Shown here: positions 55,368 to 64,000 of the stretch, in pieces
How the letters are laid out: each line of letters begins with the position of its first letter
How positions within the stretch are numbered: the stretch's first letter is position 1
Assembly: GCF_000738005.1 (NCBI RefSeq)
Contig: NZ_JHAL01000001.1
Coordinates: 183,108-247,107 of the forward strand
Length of the DNA: 64,000 nt
Origin: Bifidobacterium crudilactis
GTDB taxonomy: Bacteria > Actinomycetota > Actinomycetes > Actinomycetales > Bifidobacteriaceae
Direction of reading: 5' to 3'
Notes under the pieces: model-generated
The model's input: only the letters and a program-made list of their open reading frames with translations
What the model was told of the DNA's origin: nothing
The model's database searches: none
Translations under genes and position numbers: made by a program

Positions 55368-58124
55368 TCATCCGGTGTTCTGGAGGCCGGCGGCGACTCC
55401 GGAAACGGTGCAGAGAATCAGGTAGATGAACTCCGCCTGCTGACTCGTGCTGAGCTCCTCCTTGTCGTTTCTCCGACGCAGGGAGCGCAGCGCGCGAACC
55501 TGAGTGACCGACAGGGCATCCACATACGGCGAGCGGATGCGGATTGCCTGGCCGAGCACATGACGATGCTGCAGGGGCCATTTGTCTCCGACGATCTTCA
55601 ACACCCACTTGCGCGTGAGGTCCATCTCGTCGAGGACCTTCTGTGACAGATCATCGCGGTCGCCAAGAGCAAGATACATCTTTGCGATGCGTTCGTCAGT
55701 CTTAGCGATGGACATCTCGATATTGTCGATGAAGGTGCTGAACAGCGGCCACTCCTCGTATGCCTTACGCATCGTGTCGAGGTCGTTGAACTGCTCGCAG
55801 GCGGTGCCGAGGCCGTACCAGGCGGCAAGGTTGATACGCGCCTGCGCCCACGAGAACACCCACGGAATCGTGCGCAAATCATCCAAGGATTTCGCGCCGA
55901 TGCCACGTTTCGCCGGTCTTGAACCAATCGGCAGCAGACCTACCTCGGTTAGAGGCGTGACAATCGAGAACCAGGGAGCGAAGTCCGGTGTACTCAGCAG
56001 GTCAAGGAAGCGGTTGTGAGATGCCTCATTGAGCGCGGCAGCCATCTTCGCGTATTTCTGAGTCATCTCGGTATTGCGCTTCTCGACGCTTGGTGCGGAT
56101 TGAAGCAACGTGGCCGCGGCTACGGACTCGATGTGGCGGATTGCCAGAATCGGGTTTCCGTAGCGCGCGAAGATGACCTCGCCCTGTTCAGTGAGCTTGA
56201 AACGGCAGTTGACCGAACCCACCGGTTGTGCGAGCACCGCACGGTTGGCCGGGCCGCCGCCTCTGCCGACAGCGCCGCCACGACCGTGGAAGAGCGTCAG
56301 ATCGATGTCATGGCTCAACGCCCATTTGGCGATGCGCTCCTGAGCAGAGTGCAAGGCCAAGGTCGCTGAAGTGGGGCCGGCGTCCTTCGACGAATCGGAG
56401 TAGCCGAGCATGACCTCCATCTTGTTGCCCGTGGCTTTGAGACGCGCCTGCACCTCGGGGATCTTGATGATCTCCTCGAGGGTGTCCACGGAGTTCTCCA
56501 GATCCTCAAGCTGCTCGAACAGGGGGATGACATCGATGGTGGGAACATCCTGCGGATGCGCGAAGGCGAGACGGTTCAGCTCGAAGACGTCCTTGACGTG
56601 CTGGGCCGACTTGGTGAAGGAGATGATGTAGCGGCGTGCAGCCTTGATGCCGTTGCGACGTTGGATCGAGCCCAGCGCGCGGAAGGTGTCCAGCACCTCA
56701 TGGGTCATCGGCTGCAGATCCCCGCGCTCGCCATGCAACCCATGCTCGCGGATGTCTTCCAGCGCCCGGGCGTGAACCACGGAGTGCTGGCGGAATTCCA
56801 TCTCGACCATGTGGAAGCCGAAGGTCTGAGCCTGCCAGATCAGATCCTGCAGAGGGCCGTACGCATGACGTGCGGCATTGGCCTCGGCCAACGAACGCTG
56901 CACGACCTTGAGATCGGCGATGAATTCATCGCAGCTCTTGTACATCAGGTCCGCGTCGCGCAGAATCGAGGCATGCAGACGGTCGGCGATGACGAGCACG
57001 ACCGAACGGTGCGGCTCCCGGCTGGAAATCACCGAGGCCTTATCCGTCAGACGTTCGCTCATCTCCTTCTGATGGCTCCACAGGTTCAGCAGCTCAGCGC
57101 TCGGAGGGGTGGTCTCGCTTTCGACCGTAAGGTTCTTGCCTACGGTTCTGGTGGCCTGCTCCAACTTGAACAGCACATGGTCGGTGAACTTACGGGCGAC
57201 CATACGGCTCACCTTGGCGGTGACATTGGGATTGCCGTCACGGTCCGAACCGATCCAACTGCCAGGATGGAAGAAGGCGGGGCAGACAGGCGCGACCCTT
57301 CCGGCCTTCTTGCCGAGTATCCAATCGTCGAAACGGCGGTACACCTTGGGAATGGTGTCGAAGAGCGTGTTGTCGAAGATGTCGATGATCGTGTCCGATT
57401 CCTCGACGGGAGTCGGCTTCTTCAAGCCGATGGGCGAAGTGCGGAACAAGGCGTCGATCTCGTTGTACAGACGGCGTTCGTTCTCTTCCAAATCCGAGCC
57501 ACCGAGCTTGGGGCGTTCCTCCAGGAGTTCGGCCACACGTCGGATCTTCCCCTCGACGGCCTTGCGGCGCGCCTCGGTCGGATGGGCGGTGAACACCGGG
57601 TGGAACTCGAGTTTTTCGAGCAGCTCCTCGGCCTTTGCGGGCCCCATTTCGTCAATCAGCTGATGATATGCGCCGGTCATCTCGTTGACGGGATCCGTGG
57701 CGGCGTTGAGGTCGACTTCGGCCTCGCGCTTATGCAATGCGGCGACACGGTAGTTCTCCTCGCACAGATTGGCGAGGTGGAAGTATGTGGTGAATGCCCG
57801 TGCCAGCAGTTGCGAGTCGTGCATCGAGATGCCGTCGATGAGTGCAACGGCTTTTTCGAGCCCATCCTCATCGGGGTGCGGGTCCTTGAGCACATCGCTG
57901 AAGTGCTCAGCACTGGCCTCGACTGCATTCTGCCGAAGATCATCGAATGATTCCAAGAGCTTTGGATCGAATTCCCCCAGGACGTCGCGAAGGATACGCA
58001 GGCACAGGTCCATGTCGTATTTCAGAGAATCGGGAAGATCACGCTCCTCCGGACCCTTCGTCCCGGTGCCGGAACTGACGATTCCGGCATCCGCAGCTTT
58101 GATTTGGTCGTTGTTATCTGCCAT
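55368..58124 (-). CDS. ppc: Phosphoenolpyruvate carboxylase
   Basis: 918 residues, full length; ATG 58124 behind AAAGGAGG. Converts PEP + bicarbonate to oxaloacetate + phosphate. Catalytic His181 is in FTAHPTEARRK, GYSDSSKDAGPTSATL carries the essential Lys, and FHGRGGAVGRGGGPANRA is the conserved Gly-rich loop. The sequence ends in the conserved NTG motif. Main anaplerotic enzyme of bifidobacteria, which lack pyruvate carboxylase. Divergent from the ThrE-like gene (207-base shared region). Confidence 0.97.
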   Translation of the reverse strand: MADNNDQIKAADAGIVSSGTGTKGPEERDLPDSLKYDMDLCLRILRDVLGEFDPKLLESFDDLRQNAVEASAEHFSDVLKDPHPDEDGLEKAVALIDGISMHDSQLLARAFTTYFHLANLCEENYRVAALHKREAEVDLNAATDPVNEMTGAYHQLIDEMGPAKAEELLEKLEFHPVFTAHPTEARRKAVEGKIRRVAELLEERPKLGGSDLEENERRLYNEIDALFRTSPIGLKKPTPVEESDTIIDIFDNTLFDTIPKVYRRFDDWILGKKAGRVAPVCPAFFHPGSWIGSDRDGNPNVTAKVSRMVARKFTDHVLFKLEQATRTVGKNLTVESETTPPSAELLNLWSHQKEMSERLTDKASVISSREPHRSVVLVIADRLHASILRDADLMYKSCDEFIADLKVVQRSLAEANAARHAYGPLQDLIWQAQTFGFHMVEMEFRQHSVVHARALEDIREHGLHGERGDLQPMTHEVLDTFRALGSIQRRNGIKAARRYIISFTKSAQHVKDVFELNRLAFAHPQDVPTIDVIPLFEQLEDLENSVDTLEEIIKIPEVQARLKATGNKMEVMLGYSDSSKDAGPTSATLALHSAQERIAKWALSHDIDLTLFHGRGGAVGRGGGPANRAVLAQPVGSVNCRFKLTEQGEVIFARYGNPILAIRHIESVAAATLLQSAPSVEKRNTEMTQKYAKMAAALNEASHNRFLDLLSTPDFAPWFSIVTPLTEVGLLPIGSRPAKRGIGAKSLDDLRTIPWVFSWAQARINLAAWYGLGTACEQFNDLDTMRKAYEEWPLFSTFIDNIEMSIAKTDERIAKMYLALGDRDDLSQKVLDEMDLTRKWVLKIVGDKWPLQHRHVLGQAIRIRSPYVDALSVTQVRALRSLRRRNDKEELSTSQQAEFIYLILCTVSGVAAGLQNTG

Positions 58125-58331
58125 TTGGCCTCCTTTGCCAAACCTCCGGTTGCTCGATCTACCAGCTTTCCGCGGCTCCTCCGCGGTTGTGTATAGCTGA
58201 TCGTTCCAAGCCCACAGCCTTTAGTTCAGCGCTTGCGTGCAACATTGTAAGTCCTCTTATGGGCAGTTGTATTACATGGGTCCATCCGCGGTCTGTGAAA
58301 TAGATAACGCGAACTCGCCCCGAGGTGCAGG

Positions 58332-59930
58332 GTGTGGAGTAGAAAAGAAGTTGTGGGCTTCGCAAAACGTTTCAGAGATAACAGTCATCAGGCGCAACGC
58401 GCCACGCAGGAGAGTGAGTCCGGCCAGGAGAAGATCTCGGCCTATCACACGCATTCCATTCCTCTGGACATGGAGGATATCGTCAGGGACCTCGACAAGC
58501 CTGTCACAGAAGCGGGTATCGCGGCGAAAGCCAGTCTGATTGTGAGAGTCGGGGCTCTGGACCTGTCATCGGGGACGGGAAGTTTTCGTGTTCGGGAGAT
58601 GATGCACCGCATCGCGTATCCTCTCGGGGTACATGTGCGGGCGGATGTGAATCTGACGGATATCGAGGCGACCTGCACCGACGGCAAGGACCGCATCACC
58701 GAAGTGGTTGACCTTCCCACCACCGGTGTCAATACCGAACGCATCTGGTTGTTGGAGCATTTCGCCGATTGGTTCAGCGTGAGCTGCGGACTAAGCAGTG
58801 TGTACCATCACGAAGCTTCCATTTCCAAGGCTTTGGTGACGCGTCTCGGCACCCCGGCCGCTGCGCTGTCGGCATTGAGGGCACTCGGCAGGGTGAAGGA
58901 GGCCATCAACCAGAAGAAGGACGACGACGGTGAATTCCACGGTCTTACCGTTCGTAAGGCCCATGCGAGGCTTGATGTCATCGAACGACGCAAGCCACTG
59001 TACCCTGCGTGGTTCGCAGCCATCGGCTCGGCCGTCGCATGCGCAGCCTTCGTGTTCCTGCTCGGTGGCGGGCCATTTGACATGGCCGGGGCTTTCGTAG
59101 GGGCGGGCATCGGCCATTTTGTGCGCAGACTCATGTTGGCGAAGCATCTCAATCAATTCTTCGTCACCTTCGTTTCCGTTGCGGTCGCCGCATTGGCCTG
59201 CGTCGGCATGCTGAGGTTCATCGGGATATTCAATCCGATAGCGCTCGCCCATGACACCGCCTACATCGGGGCGATGCTCTTCGTCATACCCGGCTTCCCT
59301 CTGGTGACCGGCGGCTTGGACATCGCCAAAATCGATTTCCCCTCCGGGCTGCAGCGTCTGATGTACGCATTGTCGATTATCCTGATGGCCACTTTCGCAG
59401 GCTGGGCCGTGGCCAGGGCAGTGTCGTTGAATCCGCAGGGTTTCGAACCTTTGGGGCTGGACCCGATGCTCAATGGCATATTGAGGTTCGGTGCGGCATT
59501 CGCCGGGGTATGGGGCTTCTCCGTCCTGTTCAACTCCCCGCAGCGCATGGCCTTCACGGCGGCCTTGATCGGTGCCATCACCGATACGATGCGTCTGGAA
59601 ATACAGGACCTGCTGAATGTGCCCCCGGAGGCCGCCGCCTTCTTCGGTGCCTTCGCAGCCGGATTGTTGGCCACGGCATGGAGGTCCTCGGTCCGCCGAG
59701 GGTGGCTGCCATCGCATCTCGGGTATCCGCGCATATGTCTGACCGTGCCGTCGATTGTCATCATGGTTCCCGGCCTGTATATGTACCGGGCGATGTTCTA
59801 TCTAGGACAGTTCTCCACATTGAATGCGTTGGACTGGGCGTTCCGGGCATTCATGGTCATCATCTGCCTGCCGGTAGGCCTGGCCATGGCTCGTGTCATC
59901 ACCGACAAATCCTGGCGCTACGACGTGTAG
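58332..59930 (+). CDS. ThrE-family threonine/serine exporter
   Basis: 532 residues as a two-domain exporter: an N-terminal soluble and membrane ThrE domain (about 50-330; VREMMHRIAYPLGVHVRADVNLTD and the PGFPLVTGGLDIAKID motif) and a ThrE_2-type domain (about 370-520; GFSVLFNSPQR, PGLYMYRAMF). Ten or so helices. Starting codon GTG 58332 is not well supported; ATG 58470 (MEDIVRDLD) is an alternative. The C. glutamicum homologue exports threonine and serine. Confidence 0.85.
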   Translation: MWSRKEVVGFAKRFRDNSHQAQRATQESESGQEKISAYHTHSIPLDMEDIVRDLDKPVTEAGIAAKASLIVRVGALDLSSGTGSFRVREMMHRIAYPLGVHVRADVNLTDIEATCTDGKDRITEVVDLPTTGVNTERIWLLEHFADWFSVSCGLSSVYHHEASISKALVTRLGTPAAALSALRALGRVKEAINQKKDDDGEFHGLTVRKAHARLDVIERRKPLYPAWFAAIGSAVACAAFVFLLGGGPFDMAGAFVGAGIGHFVRRLMLAKHLNQFFVTFVSVAVAALACVGMLRFIGIFNPIALAHDTAYIGAMLFVIPGFPLVTGGLDIAKIDFPSGLQRLMYALSIILMATFAGWAVARAVSLNPQGFEPLGLDPMLNGILRFGAAFAGVWGFSVLFNSPQRMAFTAALIGAITDTMRLEIQDLLNVPPEAAAFFGAFAAGLLATAWRSSVRRGWLPSHLGYPRICLTVPSIVIMVPGLYMYRAMFYLGQFSTLNALDWAFRAFMVIICLPVGLAMARVITDKSWRYDV

Positions 59931-59982
59931 CGCTGCGGTGCGCCGCAGCGCCCGGTGTGAGTGCTTGGCGTGTGAGCCAAGC

Positions 59983-60115
59983 TTGTGTAGTCGGCTCTGT
60001 GTTGTCGGCCCCGCGTAGTCAATCCTGTGTAGTTACAACGCTGTGTAGTCACAAACCCTGTGTAGTCACAAACCCTGCGTAGTCACCAACCTGTGTAGCC
60101 TACCCCGGCGTAGCC
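59983..60115. repeat. Degenerate tandem repeat, about nine copies of CTGTGTAGTCACAAAC
   Basis: Cores at 59983, 59997, 60011, 60025, 60041, 60058, 60075, 60091 and 60106 (consensus CTGTGTAGTC), spaced 14 to 17 bases, with the best-preserved copies at 60041-60090. It lies between converging thrE-like and trpS genes. Confidence 0.75.
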
Positions 60116-60141
60116 GCCCGGTGGTGTCGCCTGGTGACCGT

Positions 60142-61233
60142 TCAGTACTTCATGCCCATGGCTGCACGAACCTCGTCCAGGGTCTCCTCGGCGATGGCGT
60201 TGGCGCGGGCGTTGCCGTCACGTAGGACATCGCGTACGGAATCCATGTCCTTGGCCAGCTCGGCACGGCGCTCGCGGTGGGGGCCCAGGAATTCGTTGAC
60301 GGCCTCCGTGACGAACTTCTTGAGCGCGCCCGCACCTGATTCGCCGATTTCCTCGCCGATTTCCTCCGGACTGCGACCCGTGACCAATCCGGCGGTGGTG
60401 AGCAATGCGGATACCTGCGGCCGGTTGACAGGATCGAAGGTGATTCGGCGCTCGGAATCCGTGGGCGACTTCTTGATGAGTTTTGCGGTTTCCTCGGCGG
60501 TGGCACCCAGCATGATGGAGTTGCCGTAGGATTTGCTCATCTTGCGGCCGTCAAGTCCCGGAATTTCGGGGGCATCGGAAAGAATGGCCGCCGGCTCGGG
60601 GAAAACGGGATGTTTGGGCGCATACCGTTCATTGAAACGTCTGGCGATGGTGCGGGTGATTTCGACGTGGGGGAGATTGTCCTTGCCGATTGGGACCACA
60701 TTCGCCTTGCAGAAGAGGATGTCGCAGGCCTGATGCACGGGGTATGTCAGCAGCAGACCGGTCAGCGCGTGGCCACTGGCCTCCATCTCGGATTTCACCG
60801 TCGGGTTGCGGTGCAGCTCCGCCTCGGTCACCAGCGACAGGAACGGCAGCAGCAGCTGGTTCTCGGCGGGTACGGCGGAATGCGTGTAGATCATGGTCTT
60901 AGTTGGGTCGATTCCCGCAGCGAGGTAGTCGAGCACCAGATTCAGCACATTGTCGCCGATGTGTTCCGTGGTGTCACGGTCGGTGATGACCTGGTAGTCG
61001 GCGATGATGATGTTGGTGTGGACGCCTCGCTCCTGCATCTGCACGCGTCCGAGCAGAGAGCCGAAGTAATGGCCCAGATGCAGTTTGCCGGTCGGGCGAT
61101 CGCCGGTCAGCATAGTGTAACGTCCCGGAGCCTGCTCGAGCTTGCTCAGGGTGGCGTCCGAGAGTTTCTTAGCCGTAAGGAAGCTTGCGCTCATTTCATT
61201 GCCTGCCGCTGTCAGCTGCCGTTCATCCGTCAT
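60142..61233 (-). CDS. trpS: Tryptophanyl-tRNA synthetase
   Basis: 363 residues. Charges tRNA-Trp. HIGH-type motif HLGHYFGS and KMSKS motif GRKMSKSYGNS are present, so it is a class Ic synthetase. ATG 61233 has GGGGAT seven bases upstream; ATG 61194 is an in-frame alternative. A palindromic hairpin (61255-61272) lies 21 bases upstream. Divergent from the DUF3073 gene. Confidence 0.95.
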   Translation of the reverse strand: MTDERQLTAAGNEMSASFLTAKKLSDATLSKLEQAPGRYTMLTGDRPTGKLHLGHYFGSLLGRVQMQERGVHTNIIIADYQVITDRDTTEHIGDNVLNLVLDYLAAGIDPTKTMIYTHSAVPAENQLLLPFLSLVTEAELHRNPTVKSEMEASGHALTGLLLTYPVHQACDILFCKANVVPIGKDNLPHVEITRTIARRFNERYAPKHPVFPEPAAILSDAPEIPGLDGRKMSKSYGNSIMLGATAEETAKLIKKSPTDSERRITFDPVNRPQVSALLTTAGLVTGRSPEEIGEEIGESGAGALKKFVTEAVNEFLGPHRERRAELAKDMDSVRDVLRDGNARANAIAEETLDEVRAAMGMKY

Positions 61234-61254
61234 TGCCGTTATCCCCTGAGTTTC

Positions 61255-61272
61255 TGTGCAGAAAGCTGCACA
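61255..61272 (-). promoter_or_regulatory. Hairpin in the trpS leader
   Basis: TGTGCAG and CTGCACA close on an AAAG loop (7-base stem, 4-base loop), 21 bases before the trpS start. Either an operator or a leader hairpin; no T-box signature was found. Confidence 0.35.
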
Positions 61273-61401
61273 AAGAGCCGAAATCTTGCTTTTATCGTAA
61301 AAGTCTCAGCAGACAAGACAACAGGTGGTAACCTCTAATATGATGCAAATTTAGAACCGTATTGCCTATTGCTTGGGCACTTGACTGGCGAAGGGGGTCA
61401 G

Positions 61402-61947
61402 ATGGGCCGCGGACGTCAGAAGGCTAAACAGACGAAAATAGCCCGTAAGCTCAAATATCTGACAACTGATACCGATTATGACGAACTCGCGAAAGAGTTG
61501 AGCAGTCAGGAAGCTTCCGCTGAACAGGAAGCTTCGGCTGTGGGGGAAGAGTTCGGTCCGATCGAATCAGTGAGCTCACATACAGGGGACGAGCATTCGA
61601 TTCCCGGAGTTGACGATGATTTGGATGATTACGCCAAATGGGCCGCACAAGCGGCGGCCAAGGCCACGGCATCGGAGATGCCGGCGGCGCCGGTCGCGCG
61701 ACATCGTCACATACCGATTCCTGTGCCAAGTGCGTTGAAACCTAAACTGGAAAAGGTCAAGGCGCATCCGAAGTCGGAGGCCGCAAAGGAGCCCGGCAAC
61801 GGCTCGGACAGCAAACCGGCCGCAAAGCGGGCAGCCAAGACAGCGAAGGCATCTTCCGAGGCGAAGACCCCGGCGAAGAAGAGGTCTTCTGCGGCGGCAA
61901 AGACGAAAACAGCCGCCAAAAGCAAGGCAAAGTCCACTGCTAAATGA
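61402..61947 (+). CDS. DUF3073 protein with a lysine/alanine-rich tail
   Basis: 181 residues from ATG 61402 (AAGGGGG just upstream). The first 35 residues (MGRGRQKAKQTKIARKLKY onward) are the conserved actinobacterial DUF3073 head. The middle is acidic and variable. The last 60 residues are Lys/Ala/Pro/Ser-rich (KRAAKTAKASS and similar), resembling histone H1 or HU tails, so a nucleic-acid-binding role is plausible. No known enzyme motif. Confidence 0.8.
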   Translation: MGRGRQKAKQTKIARKLKYLTTDTDYDELAKELSSQEASAEQEASAVGEEFGPIESVSSHTGDEHSIPGVDDDLDDYAKWAAQAAAKATASEMPAAPVARHRHIPIPVPSALKPKLEKVKAHPKSEAAKEPGNGSDSKPAAKRAAKTAKASSEAKTPAKKRSSAAAKTKTAAKSKAKSTAK

Positions 61948-61958
61948 GGTCTGGGAGT

Positions 61959-62024
61959 TAACTGCTTCACCAGGACAGCTTTTCACGTGCATATTCGTCG
62001 AGAAGTTGCTTGGTGAAGCAGTTA
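61959..62024. terminator. Wide inverted repeat between DUF3073 and SCP-like genes
   Basis: Perfect 14-base arms (TAACTGCTTCACCA at 61959-61972 and complement at 62011-62024) separated by 38 bases that can partly pair. It lies between converging genes. Confidence 0.55.
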
Positions 62025-62046
62025 TCGTATTTCCGGTCATAACACC

Positions 62047-62451
62047 CTATACCAGCGGCAATAACGAGCTCAAATCGTCGCGTTCGCCTATGGCGCTGAT
62101 TCGTCCGGCCTCGCGTTCCGCGTCCCAGCTGCTGATCCCACAGGCCAGGCGGAGCCATACCTCAGGCTCCAATTCGATGGTGTCCGGCGGCGTGAGATTA
62201 TGGGGGTCCGAGTTGGGGCCATCGAGTATCTTGACGGCGGCCCATGGGGCCACGCGGACTTCCACGGCACCGCCTGGTGCCCTCATCGACAGTAGATACA
62301 AGGAGTAGCGCACGGCCATCCCGCAGTCTTTGCGCGGCAGGTCCACAGGGGCCGTGGGGTCACCCGCCTTCTTGTTGGACAGCGCTGCTGCTCGCCACTG
62401 CTCAAGGGCTAATCGGCCCGATTCAACATCCTGTTCTCTGATGACGCTCAT
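62047..62451 (-). CDS. Sterol-carrier-like small actinobacterial protein
   Basis: 134 residues from ATG 62451 (GTG 62457 is an alternative; no strong ribosome site). The pattern AVRYSLYLLSMRAPGGAVEVRVAPWAAV, then TPPDTIELEPEVWLRLA and the end IGERDDLSSLLPLV match a widely conserved actinobacterial protein annotated as sterol carrier family. Function unknown. Divergent from glgP. Confidence 0.75.
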   Translation of the reverse strand: MSVIREQDVESGRLALEQWRAAALSNKKAGDPTAPVDLPRKDCGMAVRYSLYLLSMRAPGGAVEVRVAPWAAVKILDGPNSDPHNLTPPDTIELEPEVWLRLACGISSWDAEREAGRISAIGERDDLSSLLPLV

Positions 62452-62590
62452 AGGCACATTCTTGCGCTAATGCTGGTCATCGGTCGTCGAAAGCCCCGAG
62501 ATTACCTGATGTTCATGTCGTCATGCCTGTCGCAACATGAAAAAGCGGGCATAATGATAAGCACGATTCGATCAGGAAAGAGGATTCTTC

Positions 62591-64000
62591 ATGACTGAAG
62601 TAACTGCACCGAAAGCGTCGCTATCGGGTTCGGAGTTTGCGAACGAAATCCGGAACAAATTGAAATACCAGCAGGGAGTCGAGCTGTCATCGGCCACACC
62701 CGCTGATATCTACGTCGCTGTGGCAGGGGCGGTACGAGATCATCTGGTTGATTCCTGGTCGCGGACGCGCAACGATATGGTCTCCGGCAATACCAAGGCT
62801 GTCGGTTATCTCAGTGCGGAGTTCCTGATCGGCAAACAGCTGTCCAACGCCTTGCTGAATGTGGGGCTGGACGAGCAATTCGCGCAGGCGGCGAAGGAAC
62901 TTGGTTTTTCGCAGGCCGAGGTACTTGCCGCTGAGCGTGAGCCGGGCTTGGGCAATGGTGGTCTTGGCCGTCTGGCTGCGTGCTATGTGGATTCGCTCGC
63001 TTCTCTTGGCGTTCCTGCATTCGGCTACGGCATTCGGTACCGCTACGGCATTTTTCGTCAGGAATTCGATGATGCCGGTCGGCAGGTCGAGAAGCCGGAT
63101 TATTGGCTGACCGAAGAGGAGCCCTGGGGTCACGCGGATTACCAGCGCTCGCAGCGTGTCTCCTTCGGGGGCGAAGTCGTGGAGAACGATGGCGTCACCG
63201 TATGGAAGCCGGCATGGTCAGTGCGCGCGGTCCCCGTGGATTACATGGTTCCGGGGTATCGCTCCGGCAGAGTCAACACCCTCCGCCTCTGGGAGTCCCG
63301 TTCATACGACGAATTCGACCTTGGAGCGTTCAACCGTTCCGAGTACATGGAGGCCGTCATCCCGCAGGTCGATGCGGAGAACATCACCAAGATTCTGTAT
63401 CCGGAGGATTCGACTCCGCAGGGCAAGCGCCTGCGTCTTGAGCAGCAGTACTTCTTCGTAGCCGCATCAATCCATGACGCCATCGCCACCTTCTACCCGG
63501 GTGAGGATCACCCCGACCTGCGTGGCTTCCCCGAGAAGATATGCTTCCAGTTGAACGACACCCATCCCGTCATCGGGATTCCGGAACTGATGCGCGTGCT
63601 GCTCGATGAGTATGGATACGACTGGGACACCGCTTGGGACATCACCACCAGAACCTTCAACTACACCTGCCACACCTTGCTGCCGGAGGCACTTGAGGTC
63701 TGGTCGGGCGAATTGATCGGCGAGCTGCTGCCGCGCCATCTGCAGATCATCGATCGTATCGACGCCCAATTCGTCGAGGGCCTTCAGGCGAAGGGCATAG
63801 ACGGCGAACAGATCGACCGGATGCGCATCTTGACGCGTGATGGCAACCCTCAGGTTCGCATGGCATTCCTGGCGACTGTCGGAGGGTCTCACGTCAACGG
63901 CGTCGCCGAGCTGCATTCTCAGCTGCTGCGAGATGTCACGCTGAAGGACTTCAGCGAGGTGTTCCCCGATCGCTTCACGAATGTGACCAACGGCGTCACG
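62591..64000 (+). CDS. glgP: Glycogen/maltodextrin phosphorylase, N-terminal part (cut by window edge)
   Basis: The first 470 codons are visible and remain open at the window end. ATG 62591 follows AGAGGA. Phosphorolysis of alpha-1,4-glucan to glucose 1-phosphate. Conserved phosphorylase features: NTKAVGYLSAEFLIG, GLGNGGLGRLAACYVDSLAS, GIRYRYGIFRQ and LNDTHPVIGIPELMR. The PLP-binding Lys lies beyond the edge. Confidence 0.96.
   Translation, partial: MTEVTAPKASLSGSEFANEIRNKLKYQQGVELSSATPADIYVAVAGAVRDHLVDSWSRTRNDMVSGNTKAVGYLSAEFLIGKQLSNALLNVGLDEQFAQAAKELGFSQAEVLAAEREPGLGNGGLGRLAACYVDSLASLGVPAFGYGIRYRYGIFRQEFDDAGRQVEKPDYWLTEEEPWGHADYQRSQRVSFGGEVVENDGVTVWKPAWSVRAVPVDYMVPGYRSGRVNTLRLWESRSYDEFDLGAFNRSEYMEAVIPQVDAENITKILYPEDSTPQGKRLRLEQQYFFVAASIHDAIATFYPGEDHPDLRGFPEKICFQLNDTHPVIGIPELMRVLLDEYGYDWDTAWDITTRTFNYTCHTLLPEALEVWSGELIGELLPRHLQIIDRIDAQFVEGLQAKGIDGEQIDRMRILTRDGNPQVRMAFLATVGGSHVNGVAELHSQLLRDVTLKDFSEVFPDRFTNVTNGVT

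Noticed and set aside
56556..57950. 464-residue open frame antisense to ppc
   Set aside because: Same reason: ppc is certain and the antisense product has no recognisable family.
59983..60115. CRISPR array
   Set aside because: Unit spacing of 14-17 bases leaves no spacers, copies are degenerate and no cas genes are nearby.
61234..61401. T-box riboswitch before trpS
   Set aside because: The GGTGGTAACC string lies on the wrong strand for trpS and no specifier loop or antiterminator was found.

Overview
The window is from a bifidobacterium or close relative (Actinomycetota, high-GC Gram-positive). This rests on the gyrB-gyrA-DUF3566 order, DUF3073 and actinobacterial SCP-like proteins, a phosphoenolpyruvate carboxylase / TrpS / glycogen phosphorylase block, ferritin-like Dps, and a carbohydrate-uptake locus run by a LacI regulator. 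I cannot name the species. Both ends cut through genes: gyrB on the left and glgP on the right.

Layout. 1-6.8 kb: DNA gyrase, a gyrase-linked membrane protein, and a lipase-like hydrolase with a VanZ-RDD membrane protein. 6.9-13.5 kb: a minus-strand operon (amidase, amino-acid permease, beta-hydroxyacid dehydrogenase, GABA-type aminotransferase) divergent from a PucR regulator; I read it as a compact GABA or omega-amino-acid pathway. 13.5-24 kb: an accessory mix of MFS and EamA transporters, a RelE/RelB-type toxin-antitoxin pair, a TrhA/hemolysin III protein, NAD(P)-binding oxidoreductases with an Rrf2 regulator, and glutaminase with a DHA2 exporter. 24.5-26.3 kb: a catabolic-type acetolactate synthase. 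26.3-31 kb: a tightly coupled six-gene operon (membrane protein, degenerate GGDEF-like protein, 49-residue membrane peptide, BcsA-like GT2 synthase, membrane-anchored GH8 hydrolase, UDP-GlcNAc 2-epimerase). It resembles the Listeria Pss poly-ManNAc exopolysaccharide system.

31.5-46.5 kb: tRNA-Ala and tRNA-Ile with a clear promoter, a YgjP-type metalloprotease, then LacI, an Opp-type ABC transporter, an esterase-like hydrolase, a 1169-residue GH94 phosphorylase and a GH3 beta-glucosidase. The GH94-GH3 pair fits use of 1,2-beta-oligoglucans (sophoro-oligosaccharides), with import by the ABC transporter, phosphorolysis and then hydrolysis in the cytoplasm. 46.6-55 kb: stress functions (Dps, CNNM/CorC protein, beta-carbonic anhydrase, AhpC, and a thioredoxin reductase carrying an AhpF-like domain at its C-terminus), an OFA-family transporter and an S66 peptidase. 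55.3-64 kb: ppc, a ThrE-like exporter, trpS, DUF3073, an SCP-like protein and glgP.

The most unusual non-coding feature is a repeat family. Inverted pairs of a 14-20 bp motif (core TGTGTAGGGA) bracket a hairpin at three convergent gene ends, at 6.8, 32.7 and 52.3 kb. Operator-like palindromes were found beside LacI, PucR, Rrf2, the toxin-antitoxin pair, and the CNNM and AhpC genes.
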